Under the pieces are notes generated by a model. The model saw only the letters and a program-made list of their open reading frames with translations, made no database searches and was not told the DNA's origin. Made by a program: the position numbers and the translations under genes. A stretch of 64,000 bases of DNA, taken from NCBI RefSeq assembly GCF_014651135.1, contig NZ_BMWH01000005.1, forward strand, positions 124,001 through 188,000, written 5' to 3'. Below, in pieces: positions 26,474 through 34,660 of this stretch. The first letter of the stretch is position 1, and the number at the start of each line of letters is the position of its first letter. This DNA is from Streptomyces echinoruber (GTDB taxonomy: Bacteria; Actinomycetota; Actinomycetes; Streptomycetales; Streptomycetaceae).

Positions 26474-26866
26474 ATGTCGCACCCTGATGACCTGCTCCTC
26501 GGCATCGCCGCGATGGTGGAGGCGGAGGGAAGCAGCCGGATGTCCCTCACGGTGGTGGTCCCCGGGGCCGTCATCACGGGACGGCTGGCCCCGGAGGCCC
26601 TGTGGAAGGAGCGGGTGGCGGAGGTGTTGGCGGACTCCACGCACCTCGCGCCCTTCGCCGACGTGTTCCGTCCCCAGAAGGAGTCCGCGCGGCCCGCGGA
26701 CGGCGGCGGGGACCGGCGCGGCGATCCGCCCACCCACCTGCACTTCCATCTCGCGCGCATCCTGCAGGGCAGCTTCGGCATCCCCGACACCGGCGGGATG
26801 TACCGGGTCGCGCTGAAGGACGTCAGCGCCTGGACCGTCGGGGACATCGGCTACTCGGACCAGTGA
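26474..26866 (+). CDS. Conserved hypothetical protein, possibly GvpU-like
   Basis: 130 residues. No catalytic motif recognised. It has a regular alpha/beta start (LLLGIAAMVEAEGSSRMSLT, then VVVPGAVITGRL), a charged middle, and a conserved-looking end with THLHFHLARILQG and MYRVALKDVSAWTVGDIGY. The layout recalls small accessory proteins annotated GvpU in Streptomyces, but no other gas-vesicle gene is nearby, so this is a weak suggestion. It converges on the phosphatase at 27012. Confidence 0.6.
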   Translation: MSHPDDLLLGIAAMVEAEGSSRMSLTVVVPGAVITGRLAPEALWKERVAEVLADSTHLAPFADVFRPQKESARPADGGGDRRGDPPTHLHFHLARILQGSFGIPDTGGMYRVALKDVSAWTVGDIGYSDQ

Positions 26867-27011
26867 GCACCGGCCGGCCGGGGCGGCGGCCCGGCGCACC
26901 CGGCGACCGGCGCACCCGGCGGCCCACTGGCCCACTGGCTCAATGACTCGGTGGCTCACCGGCTCAGCGCCCCCCTGGCTCAGCCACTCCCTGGCTCAGC
27001 GCCCCCTGGCC

Positions 27012-29483
27012 TCAGTGACCGAGTGACTCCGTGCCCCGCGCGGACGGCAGTTGCTGCTCCGCCCAGATCGTCTTGCCCGTGTCCGTGTACCGCGTGCCCC
27101 AGCGCTGGGCGACCTGGGCCACCAGGAACAGGCCGCGGCCGCCCTCGTCGGTGCTGCGGGCGCGGCGCAGGTGCGGGGAGGTGTTGCTGGCGTCGGACAC
27201 CTCGCAGATCAGCGCGCGTTCGTGGATCAGGCGGAGGTGGATGGGGCCGTAGGCGTGGTTGATGGCGTTGGTGACCAGTTCGCTGACGATGAGTTCGGTG
27301 GTGAAGGCGGCGTCGTCCAGGCCCCAGGCGGCCAGTTGCCGGGCCGTGTCGCGGCGGGCCTGCTGCACCGCGGCGGGGTCGGCGGGGATCTCCCAGGAGG
27401 CGACGCGGTCCGGGCTGAGGGCGTGGGCGCGGGCGACGAGGAACGCGACGTCGTCCTGCGGGCGGTCCGGCAGCAGCGTGCGCACCATGGTGTTGCAGAT
27501 CTCGTCCAGCGGGCGGTCCGGGTGGGCGAGCGCGAAGCAGAGGCGTTCGAAGCCGACGTCGACGTCCCGGTCGGAGGCCTCGACCAGGCCGTCGGTGTAG
27601 AAGGCGAGGACGCTGCCGTCCTCCACCTCGATCTCGGTGGACTCGAAGGGCAGGCCGCCCAGGCCGAGCGGCGGGCCGGCCGGGATGTCGGGGAACTCGA
27701 CGGGCTCGCGCAGGTGCGCGATGGCGGGGCTGGGATGGCCGGCCCGGGCGACGCAGAACTTGCGCGAGATCGGGTCGTAGATGCCGTACACGCAGGTCGC
27801 GCCGACCACGAGCGGGCCCTCGGTGGAGGCCTCGGCCTCGTCCGCGAGGCGCAGGACGAGGTCGTCGAGCCGGGCGAGCAGTTCGTCGGGCGGCAGGTCG
27901 AGGTCGGCCAGGGTCTGGACGGCCGCGCGCAGCCGGCCCATGCTCGCCGCGGCGTGGATGCCGTGGCCGAAGACGTCGCCGACGACGAGGGCGACCCGGG
28001 CGCCCGACAGGGGGATCACGTCGAACCAGTCGCCGCCGACGCCGGCCTCGGCGTCGGCCGGGAGGTAGCGGTAGGCGACGTCGACGGCGATGTGGTCCGG
28101 CAGGTTGGGGGGCAGCAGGCTGGTCTGCAGGGCGAGCGCCGCGTGGTGCTCGCGGGCGAAGCGCCGGGCGTTGTCCACGCACATGGCCGCGCGCGCCACC
28201 AGCTCCTCGACGAGGAGCAGCTCGTCCTCGTCGAAGGGGTTGGGGTTGGCCCAGCGCAGCAGGGTGACGACGCCCATGGTCACGCCGCGGGCCCGCAGGG
28301 GCGCGGTGAGGTGGGAGTGGATGCCGATCTCCAGGAATTTGCCGTAGCGGGCCGGGTCCTCGGCCAGCCACGCGGTGGACGTGTCGAGGACGGGGTCGTG
28401 GACCGGGCGGCCGGTGGCCAGGCAGCGCCGCTGCGGGGAGCGGGCCGGGTAGTCGGCGGGGTGCCCGAGCGGCACGATCACCTCCGGCAGGTCCTGGTGG
28501 GCGGACCGGTGGGCCACCCGCACCAGCGTGCCGCGGTCCCCCGGCCCGGCCGTGAGCTCGTACACCGACAGGACCCGGTCCAAAAGGTCGATCGCGACGA
28601 AGTCGGCGACCTGCGGCACCAGCACCTCGGCGAGTTCCTGCACCGTGCGCTTCAGGTCCAGGGTGGTGCCGATGCGCTGGCCGGCCTCGTTGACCAGGGC
28701 GAGCCGTTCACGGGCCCGGTCCTGGCCGGTGAAGTCGACGGCGGTGTGGCACACGCCCAGCGTCTTGCCCTCGGGGTTGCGCAGCGGGAAGGAGGAGCGG
28801 AGCCGCAGGTGGGCCTCGTGGTGCGGGCCGGTCTCGTCCGGCGCGGACGGCACCTGCTCGAAGGCGAGCGGGACCCGCCCGGACATCAGCACCTGCCGGG
28901 CCTGCCAGTCCACCACCGACGGCACCGGCGCCTGCGCCGGCGGCGTCACCGGACCGGTGGCGGCGTCCTCCTGCACGCCCACGGGCAGGCCCTCCATGTC
29001 GGCCAGCACGCGGTTGACCCACTGCCACCGCAGTTCGGTGTCCAGGACGGCGATCCCGACCGGCGACTCCTCCAGCAGGCCCCGCAGGACCGCCCGGTCC
29101 AGCTCCCACGCGCGCGCGGCGTCGACCCCGCAGGCCGCGGCCAGCCATCCGACGTCCCGGTCGGTGTCCAACGGGCAGACACGCACGGCGAGTTCGACCC
29201 GGTGACCGGCCCGGTGGCAGGCGACGACCACGCCCTCCCAGCCGTTCCCGACGCGCTGCGCCAGGCCGCCGGACTGCACCGCCGCCAGGTCGTCCGCGCT
29301 CGTCAGGAGCGACGTCACGGGCCGGCCCACCACGTCGGCGGGCGCGTGGCCGAGGAGGTGCTGCGCCTGCCGGCTCCAGTACTGGATCAGGCCGTTCCCG
29401 TCCACGAGCACCACGGCGGCAGCGGTGATCCCCAAGGGGTCACCCCCGCACTCGTACCCGTATGCGCCGTCCCGCAGGCCCAT
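27012..29483 (-). CDS. PAS/GAF-domain SpoIIE-type phosphatase with C-terminal anti-sigma-like ATPase domain
   Basis: 823 residues from ATG 29483; a GTG at 29501 with AGGA spacing is an alternative. Order: PAS (residues 15-110), second PAS (about 125-250, LLEESPVGIAVLDTEL), GAF (about 285-440), PP2C/SpoIIE phosphatase (about 465-670; GGDWFDVIPLSGARVALVVG, DVFGHGIHAA), and HATPase at the end (ELIVSELVTNAINHAYG, EGGRGLFLVAQVAQRWG). Such proteins control sigma factors by dephosphorylating anti-anti-sigma proteins in response to signals. No sigma partner gene is adjacent. Confidence 0.92.
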   Translation of the reverse strand: MGLRDGAYGYECGGDPLGITAAAVVLVDGNGLIQYWSRQAQHLLGHAPADVVGRPVTSLLTSADDLAAVQSGGLAQRVGNGWEGVVVACHRAGHRVELAVRVCPLDTDRDVGWLAAACGVDAARAWELDRAVLRGLLEESPVGIAVLDTELRWQWVNRVLADMEGLPVGVQEDAATGPVTPPAQAPVPSVVDWQARQVLMSGRVPLAFEQVPSAPDETGPHHEAHLRLRSSFPLRNPEGKTLGVCHTAVDFTGQDRARERLALVNEAGQRIGTTLDLKRTVQELAEVLVPQVADFVAIDLLDRVLSVYELTAGPGDRGTLVRVAHRSAHQDLPEVIVPLGHPADYPARSPQRRCLATGRPVHDPVLDTSTAWLAEDPARYGKFLEIGIHSHLTAPLRARGVTMGVVTLLRWANPNPFDEDELLLVEELVARAAMCVDNARRFAREHHAALALQTSLLPPNLPDHIAVDVAYRYLPADAEAGVGGDWFDVIPLSGARVALVVGDVFGHGIHAAASMGRLRAAVQTLADLDLPPDELLARLDDLVLRLADEAEASTEGPLVVGATCVYGIYDPISRKFCVARAGHPSPAIAHLREPVEFPDIPAGPPLGLGGLPFESTEIEVEDGSVLAFYTDGLVEASDRDVDVGFERLCFALAHPDRPLDEICNTMVRTLLPDRPQDDVAFLVARAHALSPDRVASWEIPADPAAVQQARRDTARQLAAWGLDDAAFTTELIVSELVTNAINHAYGPIHLRLIHERALICEVSDASNTSPHLRRARSTDEGGRGLFLVAQVAQRWGTRYTDTGKTIWAEQQLPSARGTESLGH

Positions 29484-29570
29484 GCTGCCGGTCCCATCCA
29501 CAGGAGGTTCCTGGCCACTACGTTGCCACACCCATGCGCGTGTGTCTCGACAGGAGGCGTCACCACTTCG

Positions 29571-29590
29571 GCCATAACGTTTCTTATGGC
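29571..29590. promoter_or_regulatory. Inverted repeat GCCATAA-N6-TTATGGC upstream of the DJ-1 gene
   Basis: A perfect 7-bp inverted repeat, GCCATAACGTTTCTTATGGC, is an AT-rich spot in otherwise very GC-rich DNA, in the 235-bp divergent region between the phosphatase and the DJ-1/PfpI gene. It fits a dimeric regulator's operator. Which regulator binds is unknown. Confidence 0.5.
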
Positions 29591-29718
29591 AGGACACCGG
29601 CGGATCGAAAGACGGACGGGAATCCCCGTGTTGTGCCGGACGCCGCGGCCGCCGTCCGCGGTGCCCGCCGGCGCACCGCGCCCGCGGGCCCGACCCACAC
29701 GAGAGAGCAGAGCATCCG

Positions 29719-30423
29719 ATGTCGAGGATGGTGATGGTCCTGTCCGGGGCCGACCGTCTCCGGCTGGCCGACGGGTCCACCCACCCCACCGGCTTCTGGG
29801 CGGAGGAGGTCGTCGCCACCCTGAAGGTGCTGCGCGCGGCCGGCGCGCACGTGGACCTCGCCACGCCCGGGGGCGTCCGGCCGACGGTCGACGCGCTCAG
29901 CCTGGACGAGCGGGGCGGGGTGTCCGAGGCCGACGCCCGGGAGTTCCGCGCCCACCTGGAGGAGATCGCGGACGAGCCGGCCGCCCCGCTCCCGCTGAGC
30001 GGCGTGCGGGCGTCGGCCTACGACGCGATCCACCTCCCCGGCGGCCACGCGCCCCTGGCCGACCTCGCGCAGGACGCCGACCTGGGGCGGCTGCTCACCG
30101 AGGCCGACGCGCAGGGCCGGATCGTGGCCGCGCTGTGCCACGGCGTGGCCGGGCTGCTGAGCGCGCACGGGCCGGACGGCGGCTTCGCGTTCGCCGGGCG
30201 CGCCCTGACCTCCTTCACCGACGAGGAGGAGCGGCAGGGCGGGCTCGGCGACCGCACGCCGTACTTCCTGGAGAGCCGGCTGCGGGAGCGCGGGGCCGTG
30301 CTGCGGCCCGGCGCCGCGTGGAGCAGCACCGTGGTGCGCGACGGGAACCTGATCACCGGCCAGAACCCCCAGTCCAGCACCGCGACCGCGGAGGCGGTGC
30401 TGAAGGCGCCGGCCGAACGGTGA
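29719..30423 (+). CDS. DJ-1/PfpI (class I glutamine amidotransferase-like) protein
   Basis: 234 residues. GADRLRL...GFWAEEVVATLKVLRAAGA is the early family segment with the conserved Glu; YDAIHLPGGHAPLADLA is followed by the nucleophile elbow AALCHGVAGLL with the reactive Cys; SFTDEEE and GNLITGQNPQSS complete the Hsp31/glyoxalase-like pattern. Probable role in detoxifying glyoxals or in stress, by family. Divergent from the phosphatase, with the inverted repeat upstream. Confidence 0.9.
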   Translation: MSRMVMVLSGADRLRLADGSTHPTGFWAEEVVATLKVLRAAGAHVDLATPGGVRPTVDALSLDERGGVSEADAREFRAHLEEIADEPAAPLPLSGVRASAYDAIHLPGGHAPLADLAQDADLGRLLTEADAQGRIVAALCHGVAGLLSAHGPDGGFAFAGRALTSFTDEEERQGGLGDRTPYFLESRLRERGAVLRPGAAWSSTVVRDGNLITGQNPQSSTATAEAVLKAPAER

Positions 30424-30789
30424 GCCCCCGCCGCCCGGGTCCCGCACCCTCCGTCCGCGGGACCCGGGCGGCGTACGGAGGGACGTACGGGCAGACGGAC
30501 GTACGGGCGGACGGGCGGACCGGGCGGACAGGCGGACCGGGCGGACGTAGGAACGTACGGGCCGCGGGTACGCTCTCCTCCTCCGCAGCACCCCAAGGCC
30601 CCGAACGACCCCGAACGACCCCAGACCTCGAACGCCCCCAGACCTCGAACGCTCCCAGACCTCGAACGCTCCCAGACCTCGAACGCCTCCAGATCCCGAA
30701 CGCCCCCAGACCCCGAACAACCCCGGACCCCGACCGCTCCCGAAGACCCGAAGCCCCGAAGCCCCGAAGACGTCGAGAAGTGCGGTGCC
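30424..30789. repeat. 366-bp gene-free stretch with 17-bp tandem repeats
   Basis: From about 30600 to 30760 there are at least six copies of cccagacctcgaacgct and decayed relatives (ccagatcccgaacgcc, cccagaccccgaacaacc), ending in ccgaagcc stutters just before the LysR start. Before that, cggacgtacgggcgg units recur at 30480-30550. No coding sequence supported. Confidence 0.75.
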
Positions 30790-31313
30790 GTGCCCAGTCT
30801 TGATCTGCTGTCGACCTTCCTGGAGATCTACCGGACCGGTTCGCTGTCCGCGACCGCGCACCGGCTGGGGATGACGCAGCCCGCGGTGAGCGGGCAGCTC
30901 GCGCGGCTGGAGGAGCACATCGGCGAGCCGCTGTTCGTGCGCACGCGCCGGGGGGTGACGCCCACCCAGCGGGCGGCGGCGCTGGCCTCGCGGGTCGGGC
31001 TGCACGTGGACGAGTTGCGCGGCTCGCTGGAGTCCGCCGACGCGCAGCCGACGCTGCGGGGCACCGTGCGGATCGGCGGGGCGGCCGACGTGATGAGCCT
31101 GCGGGTGCTGCCGGCGCCGGGATCTCCGTGCTGCCGCGCTACATCGCCGCCCCGGCGCTGGACGCCGGGGACGTGGTGCAGCTGCACCGGCCCGAAGTGG
31201 CCCCGCTCAACACGCTGTACCTCGCCACGCGGCGCGGGGCCCCCGCCCATCCGGCGGTCACCGTCCTGCGCGACCGCCTCCAGGACGCGGCACGGACGTG
31301 GGACGGCCTGTGA
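30790..31313 (+). pseudogene. LysR-family regulator with internal deletion and frameshift
   Basis: Residues 1-105 are an intact LysR winged helix (FLEIYRTGSLSATAHRLGMT, then QPAVSGQLARLEEHIGEPLF). The frame is then lost and a second frame gives a LysR C-terminus, GISVLPRYIAAPALDAGDVV through LRDRLQDAARTWDGL to a stop at 31313. About 130 residues of the effector domain are missing, and the two parts are out of register. The 9-bp sequence gtgctgccg occurs on both sides of the join (31105-31113 and 31128-31136), which suggests short-repeat deletion. The DNA-binding part alone could still be made. Confidence 0.85.
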
Positions 31314-31618
31314 GGGTCCCCGCCCGCGTCGTCGCCGAAGAGGTGCGCCTCACCCGCAAGACGCTGCTGGCGCTGCCCGGGCCGGCCTCGCCGACAGCGC
31401 CGCCCGTGAAGCTGCCGGACCAGCCGGCCTACCAGCAGATCATGGCGGTGTTCGCCGCTGCCGACGCCCCGCTGCGGGCGCGGGCGGTCTGCGAGGCGAT
31501 GGACCTGGAGATCGCACCCAGCAACGTCAACAACGTCCGGCTCAAGCTCAAGCGGCCGGCCGAACGAGGAATCCTGATCGAGCCCGAGCAGGGCTTGTTC
31601 ACCAAGCCGCAGTCGTAG
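31310..31618 (+). CDS. Winged-helix-like protein whose 3' end is part of a long direct repeat
   Basis: 102 residues from a GTG that overlaps the LysR stop (GTGA). After a Pro/Ala stretch, DQPAYQQIMAVFAAADAPLR, ARAVCEAMDLEIAPSNVNNV, RLKLKRPAERGILIE and a final GLFTKPQS look like a small winged helix. Similar tails are common in short Streptomyces hypothetical proteins. The last 42 codons and 78 bp of downstream DNA recur at 42772-42976. Start and completeness uncertain; it may be the 3' end of a larger gene joined to the LysR remnant. Confidence 0.55.
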   Translation: MRVPARVVAEEVRLTRKTLLALPGPASPTAPPVKLPDQPAYQQIMAVFAAADAPLRARAVCEAMDLEIAPSNVNNVRLKLKRPAERGILIEPEQGLFTKPQS

Positions 31619-31696
31619 CCGGCTGGTCAGTCCACGACCAGCCCGACAGCCCTACCCAAAAGCCCGAAACGGGCACCACGTCACGCACCGCCCTCT
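31492..31696. repeat. 205-bp direct repeat, left copy (island boundary)
   Basis: Aligns base for base without gaps to 42772-42976 with about five substitutions in 205 positions. It contains the end of the winged-helix gene, its stop, and a small hairpin (GCCCG-AAA-CGGGC) downstream. The two copies are exactly 11,280 bp apart and in the same orientation. Confidence 0.92.
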
Positions 31697-31712
31697 GAGA
31701 TCGGCAACCGGG

Positions 31713-33011
31713 TCAGGAACCGACCGCGAGAGCCAGTTCCCGGACACCTGCCGCGTGCGGGTGGCGTGAGCGAAGCGAGTCGACCATCTCTCGGATCGCT
31801 GGACGGTCGCGGACCTCCCCGGGGCTCACGCGCATCGCGGCGAGGAGTTCCTGGGCGGTCTGCTCCGGTTTCCCCCACTGCCACCACGCGCGGGCGAGGT
31901 CCGTGTGCATCCGGCTCTTCCGCTCGGCTGTGGGGAACAGGTCGGCACGCAGCCCGCGTCCGGCCTCCAGCGCGGCGCCGGCGTCGCCCAGGGCCCAATG
32001 CACGCCGACCGCGTAGAGGTCGACGGCGGCCGGTGAGATACGGAACAGGCGACTGTCGGGTGGCATGGCCGGCAGTCGGCGGGCCGCTCGCCGGGCTTCC
32101 TCGATCATGGCCAGCGCCTGGCCGCGGTCACCGGATCGGGCCGCGGTGTACGACGTGGTGCAGAGCATCTGCGCGTACGCCGCGGCCTGTGCGTCGGTGC
32201 GTAGCCCGGTCGCCTCCACGTCAGCGGCGGCGTCCAGGACGAGGCGTTGGGCGGCGGCGGCTTGGTCCTGATGGCGGAGGACGATGGCCAGTTCGCGCGC
32301 GGCCGCGGCGCCGGCCAACGGCGACCCGGACAGGGAGGCGTAGGTGGTGGCGCGGTCAGCGGTGATCCGGGCGCGGTCGTACCGGCCGATCTTCACCAGA
32401 ATCTGAGTGGCCAGGGTGTAGCAGGCGGAGAGGCGGGCGTGATCGAGGTCGGTACGGGATCGTGCCGCGTCGTGGGCGTCGCCGAGGAGACCGGGAAGGT
32501 CACGGAGCAAGGCCGTGTGCTGCCCGGCGTCGAACATGCGGCGGGCGCGGGCGAGCCGGGCATCAGGCCGTGCGGCGTTTCCCGAGGGAGCAGGGGTGCC
32601 GGCGAGCGCGTCATCGACGGCCAGGAGCAGAGAAGCGGGCACGGCCGTCCCCGCAGCGGCGAGCAGAGTACGGCGGCGCATCGGGTCCTCCTCGGCGTCA
32701 CGCGAAGCGTCCGGCGCCACTCTAGTGGCGGTGCGCGGAGCTGAGGAGGTGAACCCGCAGGCCGCAGCCAGAAGAGGTGACGGAACGCCAACCGCATCGG
32801 CAGCGGCCCGAAGCAGGTCCATGTCCGTGACTCGCCTGCTGCCTTCCAGCCGTGACACGGTGGATGGCGAACACCCGATCCGGCGGCCGAGGTCGGCCTG
32901 CCGCCAACCCCGGTGACGCCGCCCCAGACGGACCAGGCCGCCTGGGGCGCGCTGCTCGACCAGGTCCCGTGCCTCGCGCGAGGACCAGATACCTAACTCG
33001 GCGGTGAGCAT
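31713..33011 (-). CDS. XRE-family regulator with long TPR-like C-terminal region
   Basis: 432 residues. HTH at 25-80 (VRLGRRHRGWRQADLGRRIG, then CSPSTVSRLEGSRRV); a twin-Arg-like RRRTLLAAAGTAVPASLLLA stretch sits at the domain junction; the remaining 280 residues are Ala/Arg/Leu helices typical of TPR-like sensor regions (YTLATQILVKIGRYDRARIT, YAVGVHWALGDAGAALEAGR). Such large XRE proteins are numerous in Streptomyces and often act with nearby small genes. Its stop lies 16 bp inside the left island boundary. Targets unknown. Confidence 0.85.
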   Translation of the reverse strand: MLTAELGIWSSREARDLVEQRAPGGLVRLGRRHRGWRQADLGRRIGCSPSTVSRLEGSRRVTDMDLLRAAADAVGVPSPLLAAACGFTSSAPRTATRVAPDASRDAEEDPMRRRTLLAAAGTAVPASLLLAVDDALAGTPAPSGNAARPDARLARARRMFDAGQHTALLRDLPGLLGDAHDAARSRTDLDHARLSACYTLATQILVKIGRYDRARITADRATTYASLSGSPLAGAAAARELAIVLRHQDQAAAAQRLVLDAAADVEATGLRTDAQAAAYAQMLCTTSYTAARSGDRGQALAMIEEARRAARRLPAMPPDSRLFRISPAAVDLYAVGVHWALGDAGAALEAGRGLRADLFPTAERKSRMHTDLARAWWQWGKPEQTAQELLAAMRVSPGEVRDRPAIREMVDSLRSRHPHAAGVRELALAVGS

Positions 33012-33201
33012 CAGGCCCTCCCACGCGGGTCAAGGTGCGGGGCCCTCAACCGTACGGAGGCGGATCGGCCCCGTCGAGACCGTATGCAGGATGTGCACAC
33101 GCGGCGGCAGACGCGGTCGAAGTCCGAACAACCGAGTTGTGCTCGCCTACACTCGGCTACGCGCCGTCATCCTCATTGAGGAAGACGGGGGTACGAACAG
33201 A

Positions 33202-33234
33202 GGTGGCCCCCTCAACGTGTCTGAGGGGGCCACC
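33202..33234 (-). terminator. Strong hairpin downstream of the XRE/DUF397 operon
   Basis: A perfect 13-bp stem, GGTGGCCCCCTCA / TGAGGGGGCCACC, with a 7-base loop, 24 bp past the DUF397 stop. No long T tract, as is common for Streptomyces terminators. The remaining 33012-33201 sequence holds the upstream region of the preceding XRE gene and no other gene. Confidence 0.8.
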
Positions 33235-33257
33235 GTGCTGTTCGACGCGAGTGAGGA

Positions 33258-33500
33258 TCAGGCGCGAGCGTCAGCCTCGAACTCTTCCGCTCCTGCGGCC
33301 GTCACGAAGGCGGCCCAGGAAGACCGCGGGAAGACGAGCGCGGGACCCTCCGGGTCCTTGGAGTCGCGGACTCCGATCCGGGTCGGGAAGGCAGCCGCCT
33401 CGATGCAGTTGTTGCCGGCGCCGTCGGAGTACGACGACTTGCGCCATTTCGCGCCGGCTCGGGTCAGCTCGGGTGCCGTGTAGGTGCGCTTTTCGGTCAT
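33258..33500 (-). CDS. DUF397 protein
   Basis: 80 residues with the family core WRKSSYSDGAGNNCIEAA, VRDSKDPEGPALVF and SWAAFV. DUF397 genes are found next to XRE/DUF5753 regulators across Streptomyces (the WhiJ-type pairing); the small protein is thought to modulate the DNA-binding partner. ATG overlaps the regulator's stop (ATGA), so the pair is co-translated. Confidence 0.93.
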   Translation of the reverse strand: MTEKRTYTAPELTRAGAKWRKSSYSDGAGNNCIEAAAFPTRIGVRDSKDPEGPALVFPRSSWAAFVTAAGAEEFEADARA

Positions 33501-34396
33501 TTGGTGATCTCTCGTTTCAGCTTCTCAAGAAACGCTGGTGTGTCCTCCGGCGGGAGCGCCGAAGCTGTTATGGCGTTGAACTTCCGCGTGAAGCGTCCCA
33601 CTTCGCGGGGCTTGTCACTCACGGAGGTGGCGCTCCAAGCGTTGTCCACCTGCACGGACGCAGGAAGATCTCCGTTGAGGTGCAGCACGCTGAAGTCGTG
33701 GGAGGGCAGGTAGCCGCGGATCTTCGGCGGGAGCAGAGGGAGAACCTGGACGGTCACGTTGGGGAGGGCGGCCAGCTTGATGATCTCTTCGTACTGCTCG
33801 ACCATCACGTCCACGTCACCGATGAGATAGCGGAGCGCGGGCTCCCACAGCACAGCGCGCAGGACGAGCGGGTCTTCGGACCGCGTCAGCGCGTCCTGAC
33901 GGCGCATCCTCAGTTTGACGTTCCGGTCGATGAACTCGGATGTGGTCTCCTCGATCGGCTGGGCCAACTGGTACAAGGTGCGGGCGTAGGCCTCGGTTTG
34001 CAGCAGGCCGAGGATGAGGCTCGGGTGGAAGGCCCAGGTCTCGCGGGCCGCGGCCTCGATCCCGACGAAGCGCGGCATGCCGGAGGGCATGGTGGAGCGG
34101 TACGGCGTCCACCAGTCCTGGCTGGCCGCCTCGCGCTGAATGGCGAGGAGCTGCTCGATGTCCCGTTCGTCCGTGACGCCGTACAGGTCGAGGAGCGTGC
34201 GGAGGTCAGAGGCGGACCGCAGGTCCGACAGTCCGGTTTCGACTCGCTGAAGCTTCGCGAAGTAGAGGCCCTTCACGCCCTTCTTGGCGGCTTGCTCGAC
34301 GACTTCCTCCATCGTCATCTCGGCTCGCTCGCGTAGTTGGCGCAACTCATAACCCAGTTCGATGCGCCGCACCGTCGGTCTGGGCTTCTGTGCCAT
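33497..34396 (-). CDS. XRE-family regulator with DUF5753 domain (WhiJ-like)
   Basis: 299 residues; ATG 34396 preceded by GGAAGGCGG (the frame is open further upstream, but that part overlaps the repeat array). The HTH is at 14-70 (LGYELRQLRERAEMTMEEVV); the DUF5753 region follows: PSLILGLLQTEAYARTLYQL, RRQDALTRSEDPLVLRAVLW, LPLLPPKIRGYLPSHDFSVL. Together with the DUF397 gene and the divergent ATPase gene it reproduces the three-gene WhiJ-type arrangement known in Streptomyces development control. Confidence 0.9.
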   Translation of the reverse strand: MAQKPRPTVRRIELGYELRQLRERAEMTMEEVVEQAAKKGVKGLYFAKLQRVETGLSDLRSASDLRTLLDLYGVTDERDIEQLLAIQREAASQDWWTPYRSTMPSGMPRFVGIEAAARETWAFHPSLILGLLQTEAYARTLYQLAQPIEETTSEFIDRNVKLRMRRQDALTRSEDPLVLRAVLWEPALRYLIGDVDVMVEQYEEIIKLAALPNVTVQVLPLLPPKIRGYLPSHDFSVLHLNGDLPASVQVDNAWSATSVSDKPREVGRFTRKFNAITASALPPEDTPAFLEKLKREITK

Positions 34397-34499
34397 GCGT
34401 CCGCCTTCCCGTCTCATGCGCCTGCCGAAACCGGCGATGCGCGCAGTCTGACACGCCATGCGCGCGCCGTTGTAGTCCATGTGCGCGCCCTGGCATGTG
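34395..34499. promoter_or_regulatory. Regularly spaced ATGCG motifs in the divergent XRE/ATPase promoter region
   Basis: The motif atgcg (twice as atgtg) occurs at 34395, 34416, 34437, 34458, 34478 and 34493, that is, at 21, 21, 21, 20 and 15 bp steps, immediately upstream of the XRE gene. It is followed by an AT-richer stretch (34499-34555, including GAATATTC) where the divergent promoters probably lie. Regular two-turn spacing suggests operator sites for the XRE protein. Confidence 0.55.
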
Positions 34500-34660
34500 C
34501 CATTTTCTATTCCGGAGAATATTCACTGGCCTATCCGTTGCGAGATAACTTTCCCACACGGCACCGTAGTTGAGCCACGACGTCGCGCGATCGGAGGGGC
34601 GTTCGCCCCCGATGCCGCGCCGGTCATCTTGACATGTTCCGACCTGCGGAAAGGCTGGCC

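Noticed and set aside
31310..31618. Insertion sequence boundary at the winged-helix gene
   Set aside because: No transposase catalytic motif, terminal inverted repeats or target duplication could be identified, so it is kept as an unassigned repeat.
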